Shown here: positions 1 through 9,400 of the stretch, piece after piece
Position numbering within the stretch: the stretch's first letter is position 1
How the letters are laid out: every line of letters starts with the position of its first letter
Origin: Flavobacterium haoranii
GTDB lineage: Bacteria; Bacteroidota; Bacteroidia; Flavobacteriales; Flavobacteriaceae
Reading direction: 5' to 3'
DNA: 64,000 nt
Assembly: GCF_009363055.1 (NCBI RefSeq)
Contig: NZ_CP045292.1
Location: 2,790,001 to 2,854,000, forward strand
Position numbers and translations under genes: made by a program
The notes under the pieces: generated by a model
Databases searched by the model: none
Told to the model about the DNA's origin: nothing
Seen by the model: only the letters and a program-made list of their open reading frames with translations

Positions 1-22
1 AATTATTTTAAATTAAAGAAAA

Positions 23-442
23 ATGTTACAGCCTAAAAGAACAAAATACCGTAAGGTACAGAAAGGTAAAATGAAAGGTGTATCTCAAAGAGGTCACGAA
101 CTTTCTAACGGAATGTTCGGAATTAAATCTTTAGATTATTCTTTCATTACTTCTCGTCAAATCGAAGCTGCACGTATTGCTGCAACTCGTTTTATGAAAA
201 GAGAAGGACAGTTATGGATTAAAATCTTCCCAGATAAGCCTATTACAAAGAAACCTCTTGAAGTACGTATGGGTAAAGGTAAAGGTGCAGTTGAATATTG
301 GGCTGCAGTTGTAAAACCAGGAAGAATTATGTTTGAAGTTGGTGGTGTTCCACTATCTGTTGCAAAAGAGGCTTTACGTCTTGCAGCTCAAAAACTTCCT
401 GTAAAAACTAAGTTTATTGTTGCTAGAGATTTCGAAGCATAA
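23..442 (+). CDS. rplP: 50S ribosomal protein L16
   Basis: L16 (uL16) is a 139-residue protein of the large subunit that binds 23S rRNA near the A site and the peptidyl transferase centre. The protein opens with [15 protein letters not shown], the family's near-invariant N-terminus, and carries the basic segments and the [14 protein letters not shown] stretch typical of the family. Length matches the usual 136-144 residues. It is the first gene in the window; rpmC follows after 13 bases, so it belongs to the S10 cluster whose earlier genes lie upstream of the window. The start is fixed by the conserved N-terminus. Confidence 0.98.
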   Translation: MLQPKRTKYRKVQKGKMKGVSQRGHELSNGMFGIKSLDYSFITSRQIEAARIAATRFMKREGQLWIKIFPDKPITKKPLEVRMGKGKGAVEYWAAVVKPGRIMFEVGGVPLSVAKEALRLAAQKLPVKTKFIVARDFEA

Positions 443-455
443 TTAATTAAGTATT

Positions 456-647
456 ATGAAACAATCAGAAGTAAAAAATCTATCTGCAGCTGAGTTACAA
501 GAGAAACTTAGTGAGTTAAGAAGAACTTATGCCGACCTTAAAAATGCTCACACTATTTCTCCTATTGAAAATCCTCTTCAATTAAGAAATGTTAGAAGAG
601 CGGTTGCGAGAATAGCTACAGAGTTAACTAAAAGAGAGTTACAATAA
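456..647 (+). CDS. rpmC: 50S ribosomal protein L29
   Basis: L29 (uL29) is a 63-residue, highly charged helical protein of the large subunit near the exit tunnel. It begins MKQSEVKNLSAAELQEKL, the normal L29 start, and contains the conserved LRNVRRAVARI segment near the C-terminus. Its place between rplP and rpsQ is the standard bacterial order. The antisense frame across its end is only a shadow. Confidence 0.98.
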   Translation: MKQSEVKNLSAAELQEKLSELRRTYADLKNAHTISPIENPLQLRNVRRAVARIATELTKRELQ

Positions 648-664
648 TTGTATTCTGCTGAAAG

Positions 665-922
665 ATGGAAAATAGAAATTTAAGAAAAGAAAGAATTGGT
701 GTTGTTACAAGTAACAAAATGGAGAAATCTATTGTTGTTTCTGAAACTAGAAGAGTTAAACACCCATTATATGGTAAGTTCGTGTTGAAAACTAAAAAAT
801 ATGTTGCACACGACGAAACAAACGATTGTAATATTGGAGATACTGTAAGAATCATGGAAACACGTCCTTTAAGTAAATCTAAATGTTGGAGATTAGTTGA
901 AATCATTGAAAGAGCGAAGTAA
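665..922 (+). CDS. rpsQ: 30S ribosomal protein S17
   Basis: S17 (uS17), 85 residues, is an OB-fold protein that binds 16S rRNA early in 30S assembly. The recognisable pieces are [16 protein letters not shown] near the N-terminus, the VKHPLYGKF loop and the [14 protein letters not shown]-terminal strand. It ends two bases before the rplN start, consistent with tight cotranscription. Confidence 0.98.
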   Translation: MENRNLRKERIGVVTSNKMEKSIVVSETRRVKHPLYGKFVLKTKKYVAHDETNDCNIGDTVRIMETRPLSKSKCWRLVEIIERAK

Positions 923-924
923 TT

Positions 925-1293
925 ATGGTACAACAAGAGTCAAGATTAAAAGTAGCAGATAACACGGGAGCTAAAGAAGTTTTAACTATTCGTGTTTTAG
1001 GAGGAACGAAACGTCGTTACGCCTCTGTAGGTGACAAAATTGTAGTTGCAATTAAAGATGCAACTCCTAACGGAAACGTTAAAAAAGGAGCTGTTTCAAC
1101 TGCAGTTGTTGTTCGTACTAAGAAAGAAGTTAGAAGAGCCGATGGATCTTACATCCGTTTCGATGATAATGCTTGTGTTTTATTAAACGCAGCAGGTGAA
1201 ATGAGAGGTACTCGTGTATTCGGTCCTGTAGCTAGAGAACTTCGTGAAAAACAATTCATGAAAATTGTATCATTAGCACCTGAGGTGCTTTAA
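925..1293 (+). CDS. rplN: 50S ribosomal protein L14
   Basis: L14 (uL14), 122 residues, sits at the subunit interface. The protein starts [20 protein letters not shown] and contains the family signature around [18 protein letters not shown] and [13 protein letters not shown]. Length is exactly typical. It lies between rpsQ and rplX as in other bacteria. Confidence 0.99.
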   Translation: MVQQESRLKVADNTGAKEVLTIRVLGGTKRRYASVGDKIVVAIKDATPNGNVKKGAVSTAVVVRTKKEVRRADGSYIRFDDNACVLLNAAGEMRGTRVFGPVARELREKQFMKIVSLAPEVL

Positions 1294-1301
1294 TTCTAAA
1301 A

Positions 1302-1619
1302 ATGATGGCAAAGCTAAAAATTAAATCAGGAGACGTAGTTAAAGTTATCGCAGGTGACCATAAAGGTACTGAAGGTAAAGTTGTACGCGTTCTTCGTGAA
1401 GCAAATAAAGCGATAGTTGAAGGTGTTAACATGGTTTCTAAACACACAAAACCAAGTGCAAAAAACCCTCAAGGTGGTATCGTTAAGAAAGAAGCTCCTA
1501 TTCATATTTCTAACTTATCTTTAATCGATTCTAAAACGAAATCGGTTACTAAAGTAGGTTACAAAATGGAAGGAGATAAGAAAGTAAGATTTTCAAAAAA
1601 ATCTAATCAAGTATTATAG
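1302..1619 (+). CDS. rplX: 50S ribosomal protein L24
   Basis: L24 (uL24) is an assembly-initiating 23S rRNA-binding protein with an N-terminal KOW motif, seen here as [19 protein letters not shown]. The C-terminal half carries the [19 protein letters not shown] signature. Two in-frame ATG codons are adjacent (1302 and 1305), so the protein is 105 or 104 residues; the sequence alone does not decide between them. It is cotranscribed with rplN and rplE. Confidence 0.97.
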   Translation: MMAKLKIKSGDVVKVIAGDHKGTEGKVVRVLREANKAIVEGVNMVSKHTKPSAKNPQGGIVKKEAPIHISNLSLIDSKTKSVTKVGYKMEGDKKVRFSKKSNQVL

Positions 1620-1621
1620 TT

Positions 1622-2173
1622 ATGGCTTATATACCTAGATTAAAAGAAGAATATAAGAGTAGAGTTATCGCTGCTCTTACAGAAGAGTTCGGTTACAAAA
1701 ACGTAATGCAAGTTCCTAAACTTGAAAAAATTATTGTAAGCCGTGGAGTTGGTGCAGCTGTATCTGATAAAAAATTAGTTGATCACGCTGTAGAAGAAAT
1801 CACCAAAATTACTGGTCAAAAAGCAGTAGCTACAATTTCTAAGAAAGACGTTGCGTCTTTCAAATTAAGAAAAGGTATGCCAATTGGTGCTAAAGTTACT
1901 TTACGTGGCGAAAGAATGTATGAGTTTTTAGATAGACTTGTTACTTCATCTTTACCTCGTGTGCGTGACTTCGGTGGAATTAAATCTAATGGTTTCGACG
2001 GTAGAGGTAACTATAACTTAGGTGTTGTTGAGCAAATCATCTTCCCTGAGATTGATATCGATAAAGTAAATAGAATTGCTGGATTCGATATCACTTTTGT
2101 TACATCTGCAAACACAGATAAAGAAGCAAAATCATTATTAGCAGAATTAGGTTTACCTTTTAAAAAGAATTAA
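1622..2173 (+). CDS. rplE: 50S ribosomal protein L5
   Basis: L5 (uL5), 183 residues, binds 5S rRNA and contacts the P-site tRNA. Conserved pieces include the [14 protein letters not shown] strand, the [17 protein letters not shown] loop, [10 protein letters not shown] and the [13 protein letters not shown] segment near the C-terminus. It starts two bases after the rplX stop and ends three bases before the rpsN start, so translation is probably coupled. Confidence 0.99.
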   Translation: MAYIPRLKEEYKSRVIAALTEEFGYKNVMQVPKLEKIIVSRGVGAAVSDKKLVDHAVEEITKITGQKAVATISKKDVASFKLRKGMPIGAKVTLRGERMYEFLDRLVTSSLPRVRDFGGIKSNGFDGRGNYNLGVVEQIIFPEIDIDKVNRIAGFDITFVTSANTDKEAKSLLAELGLPFKKN

Positions 2174-2176
2174 GAC

Positions 2177-2446
2177 ATGGCTAAAGAATCTATGAAAGCC
2201 CGTGAGGCTAAAAGAGAAGCGTTAGTAGCTAAATATGCTGAAAAAAGAAAAGCTTTAAAAGAAGCTGGAGATTATGAAGCATTACAAAAATTACCTAAAA
2301 ATGGATCTCCTGTACGTTTACACAATCGTTGTAAATTAACTGGAAGACCAAGAGGCTACATGCGTCAATTCGGTATTTCACGTGTAACATTCCGTGAAAT
2401 GGCAAACCAAGGATTAATTCCAGGTGTTAAAAAATCAAGCTGGTAA
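2177..2446 (+). CDS. rpsN: 30S ribosomal protein S14, zinc-independent form
   Basis: S14 (uS14), 89 residues. The C-terminal half holds the family core ([19 protein letters not shown] followed by [11 protein letters not shown]). It lacks the CxxC...CxxC zinc ribbon of the short 61-residue form, so this is the longer zinc-independent type. It is followed by an unusually long 195-base gap before rpsH, which holds a promoter and hairpins, so a transcription boundary inside the spc cluster falls here. Confidence 0.98.
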   Translation: MAKESMKAREAKREALVAKYAEKRKALKEAGDYEALQKLPKNGSPVRLHNRCKLTGRPRGYMRQFGISRVTFREMANQGLIPGVKKSSW

Positions 2447-2453
2447 TAAAAAT

Positions 2454-2493
2454 TTGTTATTATAAATAAAAAGTGTACATTTGCACACTTTTT
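2454..2493 (+). promoter_or_regulatory. Promoter with its -7 box in the loop of a terminator-like hairpin, before rpsH
   Basis: TTG at 2454-2456 and TACATTTG at 2476-2483 are separated by 19 bases, matching the Bacteroidota primary sigma factor consensus TTG-N(17-23)-TAnnTTTG. The -7 box is enclosed by an inverted repeat, AAAAAGTGT at 2468-2476 and ACACTTTTT at 2485-2493, whose T-run makes it look like a weak terminator for the upstream genes. Readthrough could be limited here while rpsH and later genes get a fresh start. Confidence 0.6.
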
Positions 2494-2511
2494 GTTTGAA
2501 AAAGTATTCTT

Positions 2512-2555
2512 GTAAGTCGCAAAAGTGCTCTAAAAAGAGTGCTCTTGCGGCTTAT
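2512..2555 (+). promoter_or_regulatory. Long hairpin in the rpsH leader, candidate ribosomal-protein autoregulatory element
   Basis: Two 20-base arms, 2512-2531 and 2536-2555, pair around an AAAA loop with one A-C mismatch and four G-U pairs. The wobble pairs mean it is structured as RNA rather than a perfect DNA palindrome. It lies just downstream of the 2476 promoter box. No T-run follows, so it is not an ordinary terminator. A further pairing (GGTTTT at 2584 with AAAACC at 2616) lies between it and the rpsH start. S8 is a known autoregulator of the spc operon in E. coli, so S8 binding is one possibility; this is inference. Confidence 0.5.
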
Positions 2556-2641
2556 AGGAGTAAATAGAAATTTGAAATTAATTGGTTTTAGGTTCAAGGA
2601 GTGGGTTGCCTCTTGAAAACCGAAACCGCAAATTGTTTAAT

Positions 2642-3040
2642 ATGTATACAGATCCAATTGCAGATTTTCTTACGAGAGTTAGAAATGCGTCAAGAGCTCA
2701 ACACAAAGTTGTTGAAATTCCTGCGTCTAACTTAAAAAAGGAAATCACAAAAATTTTATTCGATCAAGGTTATATCTTGAGTTACAAATTCGAAGATAAT
2801 ACTGTACAAGGTACTATCAAAATTGCTCTTAAGTACGACAAAGAAACTAAAGAGTCTGTAATTAGAGATATCCAAAGAATTAGTAAACCAGGTTTGCGTA
2901 AATATGCTGGCTCTTCTAACTTACCAAGAATTTTAAATGGTTTAGGTTGTGCTATTGTTTCTACATCTAAAGGTGTTATGACAGGGAAACAAGCAAAACA
3001 ACTTAATGTTGGTGGAGAAGTAATTTGTTACGTATATTAA
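2642..3040 (+). CDS. rpsH: 30S ribosomal protein S8
   Basis: S8 (uS8), 132 residues from the ATG at 2642, which gives the conserved start MYTDPIADFLTRVRNA. An in-frame upstream ATG-like start at 2582 would add 20 unconserved residues inside the structured leader, so I reject it. The C-terminal signature GKQAKQLNVGGEVICYVY is present. S8 binds helix 21 of 16S rRNA and is a translational repressor of spc genes in E. coli; the structured leader just upstream is suggestive of similar control. Confidence 0.98.
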   Translation: MYTDPIADFLTRVRNASRAQHKVVEIPASNLKKEITKILFDQGYILSYKFEDNTVQGTIKIALKYDKETKESVIRDIQRISKPGLRKYAGSSNLPRILNGLGCAIVSTSKGVMTGKQAKQLNVGGEVICYVY

Positions 3041-3055
3041 TAAAAAGACGAAAGC

Positions 3056-3598
3056 ATGTCAAGAATAGGTAAAAATCCAATTGCAATTCCAGCAGGAGTA
3101 ACTGTAGAAGTGAAAGATGCTGTAGTTACAGTAAAAGGAAAATTAGGCGAGCTTTCTCAAGAGTTTTCTGATGTGACGATTAATGTTGAAGACAATCAAG
3201 TGATTGTTGAGCGTTCATCAGATAATAAAGTTGAGAGAGCGAAACATGGGTTATATCGTGCTCTAATCAACAATATGGTTGTTGGAGTTTCTGAAGGTTT
3301 TACTAAACAATTAGAATTAGTAGGTGTTGGTTACCGTGCTTCTAATCAAGGTCAAAAACTTGATTTAGCATTAGGTTATTCTCACAATATAGTTCTTGAG
3401 GTTGTACCAGAAGTAACGGTAGAAACTATCTCTGAAAAAGGGAAAAACCCAATAGTGAAATTATCATCATTTGACAAACAATTATTAGGACAGGTAACTG
3501 CAAAAATCAGATCTTTCCGTAAGCCTGAACCTTATAAAGGAAAAGGAATTAAGTTTGTTGGTGAAGAATTAAGAAGAAAAGCAGGTAAATCAGCTTAA
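3056..3598 (+). CDS. rplF: 50S ribosomal protein L6
   Basis: L6 (uL6), 180 residues, has two duplicated RNA-binding domains and lies near the factor-binding site. It starts [15 protein letters not shown] and ends with the signature [19 protein letters not shown]. Length and position between rpsH and rplR are standard. The gap to rpsH is 15 bases. Confidence 0.99.
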   Translation: MSRIGKNPIAIPAGVTVEVKDAVVTVKGKLGELSQEFSDVTINVEDNQVIVERSSDNKVERAKHGLYRALINNMVVGVSEGFTKQLELVGVGYRASNQGQKLDLALGYSHNIVLEVVPEVTVETISEKGKNPIVKLSSFDKQLLGQVTAKIRSFRKPEPYKGKGIKFVGEELRRKAGKSA

Positions 3599-3609
3599 AA
3601 ATTAAGGTT

Positions 3610-3960
3610 ATGTCATTAACAAAAACTGAAAGAAGACAAAGAATTAAGTTCAGAATAAGAAAGATTGTAAGCGGTACTGCTTCTCAACCTAGACTTTCTG
3701 TCTTTAGATCTAATAAAGAAATCTATGCGCAAATCATAGATGATGTAAACGGTGTTACATTAGTTTCTGCATCTTCTCGTGAAAAAGAAGTAGCAAAAGG
3801 TACAAAAACTGAAACTGCAACTGCAGTAGGTAAATTAGTAGCTGAAAGAGCTCTTAAAGCAGGTGTAACTGAAATCTCTTTTGATAGAGGAGGTAATTTA
3901 TACCACGGACGTGTTAAATCATTAGCTGAAGGAGCTAGAGAAGCTGGATTAAAATTCTAA
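3610..3960 (+). CDS. rplR: 50S ribosomal protein L18
   Basis: L18 (uL18), 116 residues, binds 5S rRNA with L5. The basic N-terminal tail ([15 protein letters not shown]), the [18 protein letters not shown] segment and the C-terminal [19 protein letters not shown] signature identify it. It sits 11 bases after rplF and 6 bases before rpsE. Confidence 0.98.
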   Translation: MSLTKTERRQRIKFRIRKIVSGTASQPRLSVFRSNKEIYAQIIDDVNGVTLVSASSREKEVAKGTKTETATAVGKLVAERALKAGVTEISFDRGGNLYHGRVKSLAEGAREAGLKF

Positions 3961-3966
3961 GAAGTT

Positions 3967-4491
3967 ATGTATCAAAATTATAAAAATGTAGAGCTAGTAA
4001 AACCAGGTGGTCTTGAATTAAAAGATCGTTTGGTTAGTGTAAATCGTGTTACTAAGGTTACTAAAGGTGGTAGAGCATTTGGTTTCTCTGCTATCGTAGT
4101 AGTAGGTGATGAAAACGGTGTAGTAGGTCACGGATTAGGTAAATCGAAAGATGTTTCTGAAGCAATTGCGAAAGCAGTTGAAGATGCAAAGAAAAATTTA
4201 GTAAGAATTCCTTTAAGTGGTGTTACTGTTCCTCATGAGCAAAAAGGTAAGTTTGGTGGAGCTAGAGTATTTTTAATGCCTGCTTCTCACGGTACTGGAG
4301 TAATTGCTGGTGGTGCTGTGCGTGCGGTATTAGAATCAGTTGGGATTCATGACGTATTGTCAAAATCTCAAGGTTCTTCTAACCCTCATAACGTTGTTAA
4401 AGCTACTTTTGATGCTTTATTACAAATGAGAAGTGCTGCTACTGTTGCAAAACAAAGAGGAGTTTCTCTTGATAAAGTATTTAAAGGTTAA
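3967..4491 (+). CDS. rpsE: 30S ribosomal protein S5
   Basis: S5 (uS5), 174 residues, contributes to decoding accuracy and mRNA entry. The double-stranded RNA-binding-like N-terminal domain is seen as [20 protein letters not shown], and the C-terminal domain contains the [19 protein letters not shown] signature. It is in the standard rplR-rpsE-rpmD order. Confidence 0.99.
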   Translation: MYQNYKNVELVKPGGLELKDRLVSVNRVTKVTKGGRAFGFSAIVVVGDENGVVGHGLGKSKDVSEAIAKAVEDAKKNLVRIPLSGVTVPHEQKGKFGGARVFLMPASHGTGVIAGGAVRAVLESVGIHDVLSKSQGSSNPHNVVKATFDALLQMRSAATVAKQRGVSLDKVFKG

Positions 4492-4505
4492 AAAATTCAA
4501 GGAAA

Positions 4506-4688
4506 ATGGCAAAAATTTTAGTAAAACAAGTTAAAAGTAGAATTAACTGTCCAGAAACTCAAAAAAGAACGTTAGATTCTTTAGGGTTAAGAAAATTAGG
4601 GCAAGTTGTTGAGCATGACGCAAGTCCTGCTGTCCTTGGAATGGTAAATAAAGTTAAACACTTAGTTTCTGTAGAAGAAACTAAATAA
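4506..4688 (+). CDS. rpmD: 50S ribosomal protein L30
   Basis: L30 (uL30), 60 residues, a small protein of the large subunit. The segments VKQVKSRINCPETQKRTL and LGLRKLGQVVEHDASPAVLG match the family. It is short but complete and lies between rpsE and rplO as expected. Confidence 0.97.
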   Translation: MAKILVKQVKSRINCPETQKRTLDSLGLRKLGQVVEHDASPAVLGMVNKVKHLVSVEETK

Positions 4689-4699
4689 TAATTTTCGTT

Positions 4700-5152
4700 A
4701 TGAATTTAAGTAACTTACAGCCAGCTGAAGGTTCAGTTCACAACCAAAATAAAAGAGTAGGTAGAGGACAAGGTTCTGGTAAAGGTGGTACTTCAACAAG
4801 AGGTCACAAAGGAGCTAAGTCGCGTTCTGGTTATTCTAAGAAAATTGGTTTTGAAGGAGGTCAAATGCCACTTCAAAGACGTGTACCTAAGTTCGGATTT
4901 AAAAATATAAATAGAGTTGAGTATCAAGGTGTAAACTTAGATACATTACAATTGTTAGTAGACAATGGTTTAATTACTGATACTGTTGATTTCAACGTTT
5001 TAGTAGAAAATCGTTTAGCTACAAAAAATAGCTTAGTAAAGATTTTAGGAAGAGGTGAGCTAAAAGCTAAACTTAAAGTAAGTGCTCACAAGTTTACTGC
5101 ATCTGCAAAAGCTGCTATAGAAGCTGCTGGAGGAGAAGTTGTAACATTATAA
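4700..5152 (+). CDS. rplO: 50S ribosomal protein L15
   Basis: L15 (uL15), 150 residues, has the glycine- and arginine-rich N-terminal extension (VGRGQGSGKGGTSTRGHKG) that threads into 23S rRNA, followed by GFEGGQMPLQRRVPKFGF and a globular C-terminal domain. It is directly upstream of secY, the usual arrangement. Confidence 0.99.
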   Translation: MNLSNLQPAEGSVHNQNKRVGRGQGSGKGGTSTRGHKGAKSRSGYSKKIGFEGGQMPLQRRVPKFGFKNINRVEYQGVNLDTLQLLVDNGLITDTVDFNVLVENRLATKNSLVKILGRGELKAKLKVSAHKFTASAKAAIEAAGGEVVTL

Positions 5153-5165
5153 TCCTTTTAGTAAC

Positions 5166-6509
5166 ATGAAGAAATTTATAGATTCTTTTATCAATGTTTG
5201 GAAAATTGAAGAGTTAAAAAATAGAATTTTATTAACTCTAGGTTTGTTATTAGTGTATCGTTTCGGTGCTCAAGTAACACTTCCAGGTATTGATGCTACT
5301 AAATTAGGAAATCTTACTAATCAAACAGAAGGTGGTATCGGATGGTTAATAAATGTATTTACAGGGGGAGCGTTTTCGCAAGCCTCTGTATTTGCTTTAG
5401 GTATTATGCCATACATTTCTGCATCAATCGTAGTTCAGTTAATGGGAATTGCTATTCCTTATTTACAGAAATTACAAAGTGATGGAGAAAGCGGTAGAAA
5501 GAAAATCAACCAAATTACAAGATGGTTAACTATCTTAATTACTCTAGTTCAAGGGCCGGGTTATATCTATAACTTGTATAGAACACTACCAAGTGATGCC
5601 TTTTTATTAGGATTTAGCTCGTTTGCATTCTTGTTTTCTTCTGTTTTAATTTTAGTTACAGGAACTATTTTTGCAATGTGGTTAGGTGAAAAAATTACTG
5701 ATAAAGGTATCGGTAATGGTATTTCATTATTGATCATGGTAGGTATTATTGCTAGAATGCCACAAGCTTTCATTCAAGAAGTGATGTCAAGAACTTCTCA
5801 AGAAGTTGGTGGTGGAGCAATGATGATAATTATTGAAGTAATCTTGTGGTTCTTGGTAATTATTACATCTATCTTATTAGTAATGGCAGTACGAAAAGTA
5901 CCTGTGCAATACGCAAGAAGAACAGTTTCTGGAGATTTTGAGCAAGATGGTGCAAGACAATTCATTCCGTTGAAGTTAAATGCTTCTGGAGTTATGCCAA
6001 TCATTTTCGCTCAAGCTATCATGTTTATTCCAGCTGCAATTTCAGGTTTCGCTAAAGAATCTGAAACTGCTCAATCGTTAACAACAATGTTTAACAATCC
6101 TTTCGGATTAGTTTATAATATAGTGTTTGGTTTACTAATCGTAATTTTTACGTATTTTTACACCGCAATTACTGTACCAACAAACAAAATGGCTGACGAT
6201 TTAAAAAGAAGTGGTGGATTCATTCCTGGTGTTAGACCTGGAGTTGAAACTAGTGATTATTTAGATAATTTGATGTCTTTAATTACTTTCCCAGGATCAT
6301 TATTCTTAGCTTTAATCGCAATCTTACCTGCAATTGTGGTAAGTTTATTAAATGTTCAAGGAGCTTGGGGTTATTTCTACGGTGGAACTTCTTTGTTAAT
6401 TATGGTTGGAGTTGCAATTGATACTATTCAACAAATAAATTCTTATTTATTGAATAGACATTACGATGGTTTGATGAAAAGTGGTAAAAATAGAAAGGCA
6501 ATAGCTTAA
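5166..6509 (+). CDS. secY: Protein translocase subunit SecY
   Basis: SecY is the channel-forming subunit of the SecYEG translocon in the inner membrane. The 447-residue protein has the expected ten hydrophobic segments, the plug-region GINV-like stretch near [15 protein letters not shown], the conserved [14 protein letters not shown] in TM2 and the cytoplasmic loop PVQYARR. It sits in the conserved rplO-secY-infA context, so it is cotranscribed with ribosomal proteins. Antisense frames inside it are shadows. Confidence 0.99.
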   Translation: MKKFIDSFINVWKIEELKNRILLTLGLLLVYRFGAQVTLPGIDATKLGNLTNQTEGGIGWLINVFTGGAFSQASVFALGIMPYISASIVVQLMGIAIPYLQKLQSDGESGRKKINQITRWLTILITLVQGPGYIYNLYRTLPSDAFLLGFSSFAFLFSSVLILVTGTIFAMWLGEKITDKGIGNGISLLIMVGIIARMPQAFIQEVMSRTSQEVGGGAMMIIIEVILWFLVIITSILLVMAVRKVPVQYARRTVSGDFEQDGARQFIPLKLNASGVMPIIFAQAIMFIPAAISGFAKESETAQSLTTMFNNPFGLVYNIVFGLLIVIFTYFYTAITVPTNKMADDLKRSGGFIPGVRPGVETSDYLDNLMSLITFPGSLFLALIAILPAIVVSLLNVQGAWGYFYGGTSLLIMVGVAIDTIQQINSYLLNRHYDGLMKSGKNRKAIA

Positions 6510-6516
6510 TATATTT

Positions 6517-6732
6517 ATGGCAAAACAATCAGCAATAGAACAAGACGGAACAATTGTAGAAGCATTATCAAATGCTATGTTTCGAGTTGAATTAGAAAAT
6601 GGACATGTTGTAATTGCTCATATTTCTGGTAAAATGCGTATGCATTACATTAAATTGTTACCAGGAGACAAGGTTAAACTTGAAATGAGTCCTTACGATT
6701 TGTCAAAAGCAAGAATTACATACAGATACTAA
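6517..6732 (+). CDS. infA: Translation initiation factor IF-1
   Basis: IF-1 is a 71-residue OB-fold protein that occupies the 30S A site during initiation. The sequence [20 protein letters not shown] followed by [21 protein letters not shown] and [20 protein letters not shown] is the family core. It lies between secY and rpmJ, as in many bacteria. Confidence 0.99.
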   Translation: MAKQSAIEQDGTIVEALSNAMFRVELENGHVVIAHISGKMRMHYIKLLPGDKVKLEMSPYDLSKARITYRY

Positions 6733-6742
6733 AGCTATTAAA

Positions 6743-6859
6743 ATGAAAGTAAGAGCATCAGTAAAAAAGAGAAGTGCAGAGTGCATTATCGTACGTAGAA
6801 AAGGAAGATTATACGTGATCAATAAAAAGAATCCTAGATTTAAACAAAGACAAGGATAA
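6743..6859 (+). CDS. rpmJ: 50S ribosomal protein L36, reduced-cysteine form
   Basis: L36 (bL36), 38 residues, reads [20 protein letters not shown] and ends NPRFKQRQG, the family pattern. Only one cysteine remains of the usual Cys3-His zinc site, so this is the zinc-independent variant, matching the zinc-independent S14 in the same cluster. It starts 10 bases after infA and ends two bases before rpsM. Confidence 0.96.
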
Positions 6860-6861
6860 TT

Positions 6862-7236
6862 ATGGCAAGAATCGCAGGGGTAGATGTACCTAAACAAAAA
6901 AGAGGAATAATTGCTTTAACTTATATCTTTGGTATAGGTAAAAGTAGAGCTAAAGAAATCTTAGCTAAAGCTCAAGTGAGTGAAGATAAAAAAGTTCAAG
7001 ATTGGAATGATGATGAAATCAGCGCAATTCGTGAGGCTGTTTCTTATTTCAAAATTGAAGGTGAATTACGTTCAGAAATTCAATTAAACATCAAACGTTT
7101 AATGGATATTGGATGTCAAAGAGGTATTCGTCACAGAGCTGGACTTCCATTAAGAGGTCAAAGAACTAAGAATAATTCTAGAACTAGAAAAGGTAAGAGA
7201 AAAACTGTTGCTAACAAGAAAAAAGCAACTAAATAA
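6862..7236 (+). CDS. rpsM: 30S ribosomal protein S13
   Basis: S13 (uS13), 124 residues, sits in the 30S head and contacts the P-site tRNA with its C-terminal tail. The protein starts [15 protein letters not shown] and contains the [20 protein letters not shown] helix and the [20 protein letters not shown] signature, followed by a lysine-rich tail. First gene of the alpha-type segment. Confidence 0.99.
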   Translation: MARIAGVDVPKQKRGIIALTYIFGIGKSRAKEILAKAQVSEDKKVQDWNDDEISAIREAVSYFKIEGELRSEIQLNIKRLMDIGCQRGIRHRAGLPLRGQRTKNNSRTRKGKRKTVANKKKATK

Positions 7237-7248
7237 TAAGTAAGTAAT

Positions 7249-7632
7249 ATGGCTAAGACTACAGCAAAAAAACGTAAAGTTATCGTTGAATCTTCAGGAG
7301 AAGCACATATTAATGCTACTTTTAATAACATCATTATCTCTTTAACTAACAAAAAAGGGGAAGTTATTTCTTGGTCTTCAGCAGGTAAAATGGGCTTTAG
7401 AGGTTCTAAAAAGAATACTCCATATGCAGCTCAAATGGCAGCAGAAGATTGTGCAAAAGTAGCACTTGAGGCAGGACTTAAAAAAGTAAAAGTTTACGTT
7501 AAAGGTCCAGGTAACGGTAGAGAATCTGCAATTCGTTCTATCCACAATGGTGGTATCGAAGTTACAGAAATTATCGATGTTACTCCAATACCTCACAATG
7601 GATGTCGTCCTCCAAAGAGAAGAAGAGTATAA
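7249..7632 (+). CDS. rpsK: 30S ribosomal protein S11
   Basis: S11 (uS11), 127 residues, lies on the 30S platform near the mRNA exit. It has the conserved [21 protein letters not shown] strand pair, the [20 protein letters not shown] segment and the C-terminal [18 protein letters not shown] signature. It is followed by an 88-base spacer before rpsD that can fold. Confidence 0.98.
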   Translation: MAKTTAKKRKVIVESSGEAHINATFNNIIISLTNKKGEVISWSSAGKMGFRGSKKNTPYAAQMAAEDCAKVALEAGLKKVKVYVKGPGNGRESAIRSIHNGGIEVTEIIDVTPIPHNGCRPPKRRRV

Positions 7633-7649
7633 TTTTTTTAGTATAAACT

Positions 7650-7704
7650 AAGGTAGGTTTACGATTATCGAAGGATATAGACCTGAATTCATAATCCCTA
7701 CCTT
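7650..7704 (+). promoter_or_regulatory. Stem in the rpsK-rpsD spacer, possible S4 leader
   Basis: AAGGTAGG at 7650-7657 pairs perfectly with CCTACCTT at 7697-7704, enclosing a 39-base internal region with further possible pairings. The spacer is longer than the others in this operon. S4 is the alpha-operon autoregulator in E. coli and Bacillus, so a stem just before rpsD is a plausible S4 target. No T-run directly follows the right arm that would make it a strong terminator. Confidence 0.4.
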
Positions 7705-7720
7705 TATAATTTTTTTTAAA

Positions 7721-8326
7721 ATGGCAAGATATACTGGTCCACAAACTAAAATCGCACGTAAATTTGGTGAAGCAATTTTCGGTGACGACAAATCTTTCGA
7801 AAGAAGAAATTACCCTCCAGGGCAACATGGTTTAGCTCGTAAAAGAGGTAAAAAATCTGAATATGCTGTTCAGTTAATGGAGAAGCAAAAAGCTAAATAT
7901 ACTTATGGTATTTTAGAAAAACAATTCAGAAACTTATATGAAAAAGCATCTGCTGCATCTGGGGTAACTGGTGAAATTTTATTACAATTATGTGAAGCTC
8001 GTTTAGATAACGTTGTTTTCAGAATGGGTATTGCTCCTTCAAGAAGAGCTGCACGTCAAATTGTTTCTCACCGTCATATTACTGTAAATGGAGAAGTTGT
8101 AAATATTCCTTCTTATCACTTAAAACCAGGTGATAAAGTAGCAGTTCGTGAAAAATCTAAATCTTTAGATGTAATCGATCGTTCTTTATCTAGTTCATCT
8201 ACTGTATATGAGTGGATTACTTGGAATAATGATACTAAAGAAGGTACTTTTGTTGCTGTTCCACAAAGAATTCAGATTCCTGAAAATATTAAAGAGCAAC
8301 TAATCGTTGAGTTGTATAACAAATAA
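7721..8326 (+). CDS. rpsD: 30S ribosomal protein S4
   Basis: S4 (uS4), 201 residues, is a primary 16S rRNA-binding protein. The N-terminus [17 protein letters not shown], the [10 protein letters not shown] segment and the S4 RNA-binding motif ([20 protein letters not shown], then [22 protein letters not shown]) are all present. It lacks the N-terminal zinc cysteines found in some S4 proteins. rpoA follows after 19 bases. Confidence 0.99.
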   Translation: MARYTGPQTKIARKFGEAIFGDDKSFERRNYPPGQHGLARKRGKKSEYAVQLMEKQKAKYTYGILEKQFRNLYEKASAASGVTGEILLQLCEARLDNVVFRMGIAPSRRAARQIVSHRHITVNGEVVNIPSYHLKPGDKVAVREKSKSLDVIDRSLSSSSTVYEWITWNNDTKEGTFVAVPQRIQIPENIKEQLIVELYNK

Positions 8327-8345
8327 TAATTGACTTTAGTCGAAT

Positions 8346-9338
8346 ATGGCATTATTTAATTTTCAAAAGCCCGATAAAGTTATCATGATCGATTCAACCG
8401 ATTTTGAAGGTAAATTTGAATTTAGACCTTTAGAACCGGGATATGGATTGACTGTTGGTAATGCATTAAGAAGAGTATTACTATCTTCATTAGAAGGTCA
8501 TGCTGTTACTTCAGTTCGCATTGAAGGAGTTGAGCACGAGTTTTCTACAATTACTGGAGTAGTTGAAGATGTAACTGAAATCATTTTAAATCTTAAACAA
8601 GTACGTTTCAAACGTCAAATTGAAGATATTGATAACGAATCAGTTTCAATTTCATTGTCTGGTAAAGAGCAAATTACTGCTGGAGATTTCCAAAAATTTA
8701 TTTCTGGATTTCAAGTTTTAAACCCAGATTTAGTAATTTGTAATTTAGATAGTAAAACAACTATCAACATGGAGCTTTCTATCGAAAAAGGTAGAGGTTA
8801 TGTTCCTGCTGAAGAAAACAAAAAAGCAAATGCACCTATTGGTACTATTTTTACAGATTCTATCTATACACCGGTAAAAAATGTAAAATATTCAATTGAG
8901 AACTATCGTGTTGAGCAAAAAACTGATTATGAAAAATTAGTTTTCGAAATCATTACCGATGGTTCAATACATCCAAAAGATGCTTTAACTGAAGCAGCTA
9001 AAACGTTGATTCATCACTTTATGTTGTTTTCAGATGAGAGAATTACATTGGAGGCTGATGAAATTGCTCAAACAGAATCTTATGATGAAGAATCTTTACA
9101 CATGCGTCAGTTGTTAAAAACTAAGCTTGTTGATATGGATTTATCTGTAAGAGCATTAAATTGTTTAAAAGCGGCAGAAGTTGATACATTAGGAGACTTA
9201 GTTTCTTTCAACAAAAACGACTTAATGAAGTTCCGTAATTTTGGAAAAAAATCTTTAACAGAGCTAGATGAATTAGTAGCGTCTAAAGGTTTAAACTTCG
9301 GAATGGATTTAAGTAAATACAAATTAGATAAAGAATAA
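8346..9338 (+). CDS. rpoA: DNA-directed RNA polymerase subunit alpha
   Basis: Alpha, 330 residues, dimerises to start RNA polymerase assembly and contacts regulators and upstream DNA through its C-terminal domain. The N-terminal domain shows [20 protein letters not shown] and [20 protein letters not shown]; the C-terminal domain shows [20 protein letters not shown] and [13 protein letters not shown]. Position between rpsD and rplQ is standard. Confidence 0.99.
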   Translation: MALFNFQKPDKVIMIDSTDFEGKFEFRPLEPGYGLTVGNALRRVLLSSLEGHAVTSVRIEGVEHEFSTITGVVEDVTEIILNLKQVRFKRQIEDIDNESVSISLSGKEQITAGDFQKFISGFQVLNPDLVICNLDSKTTINMELSIEKGRGYVPAEENKKANAPIGTIFTDSIYTPVKNVKYSIENYRVEQKTDYEKLVFEIITDGSIHPKDALTEAAKTLIHHFMLFSDERITLEADEIAQTESYDEESLHMRQLLKTKLVDMDLSVRALNCLKAAEVDTLGDLVSFNKNDLMKFRNFGKKSLTELDELVASKGLNFGMDLSKYKLDKE

Positions 9339-9400
9339 ATTACTTCATATTTTGCGCTCCACAAAGGATTGATGCAAGATGAAGGTTAAATAGAAACGTC

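Noticed and set aside
2582..2641. An N-terminal extension of S8 by 20 residues
   Set aside because: The extension lies in the structured leader and is unlike any S8 protein; the ATG at 2642 gives the conserved N-terminus.
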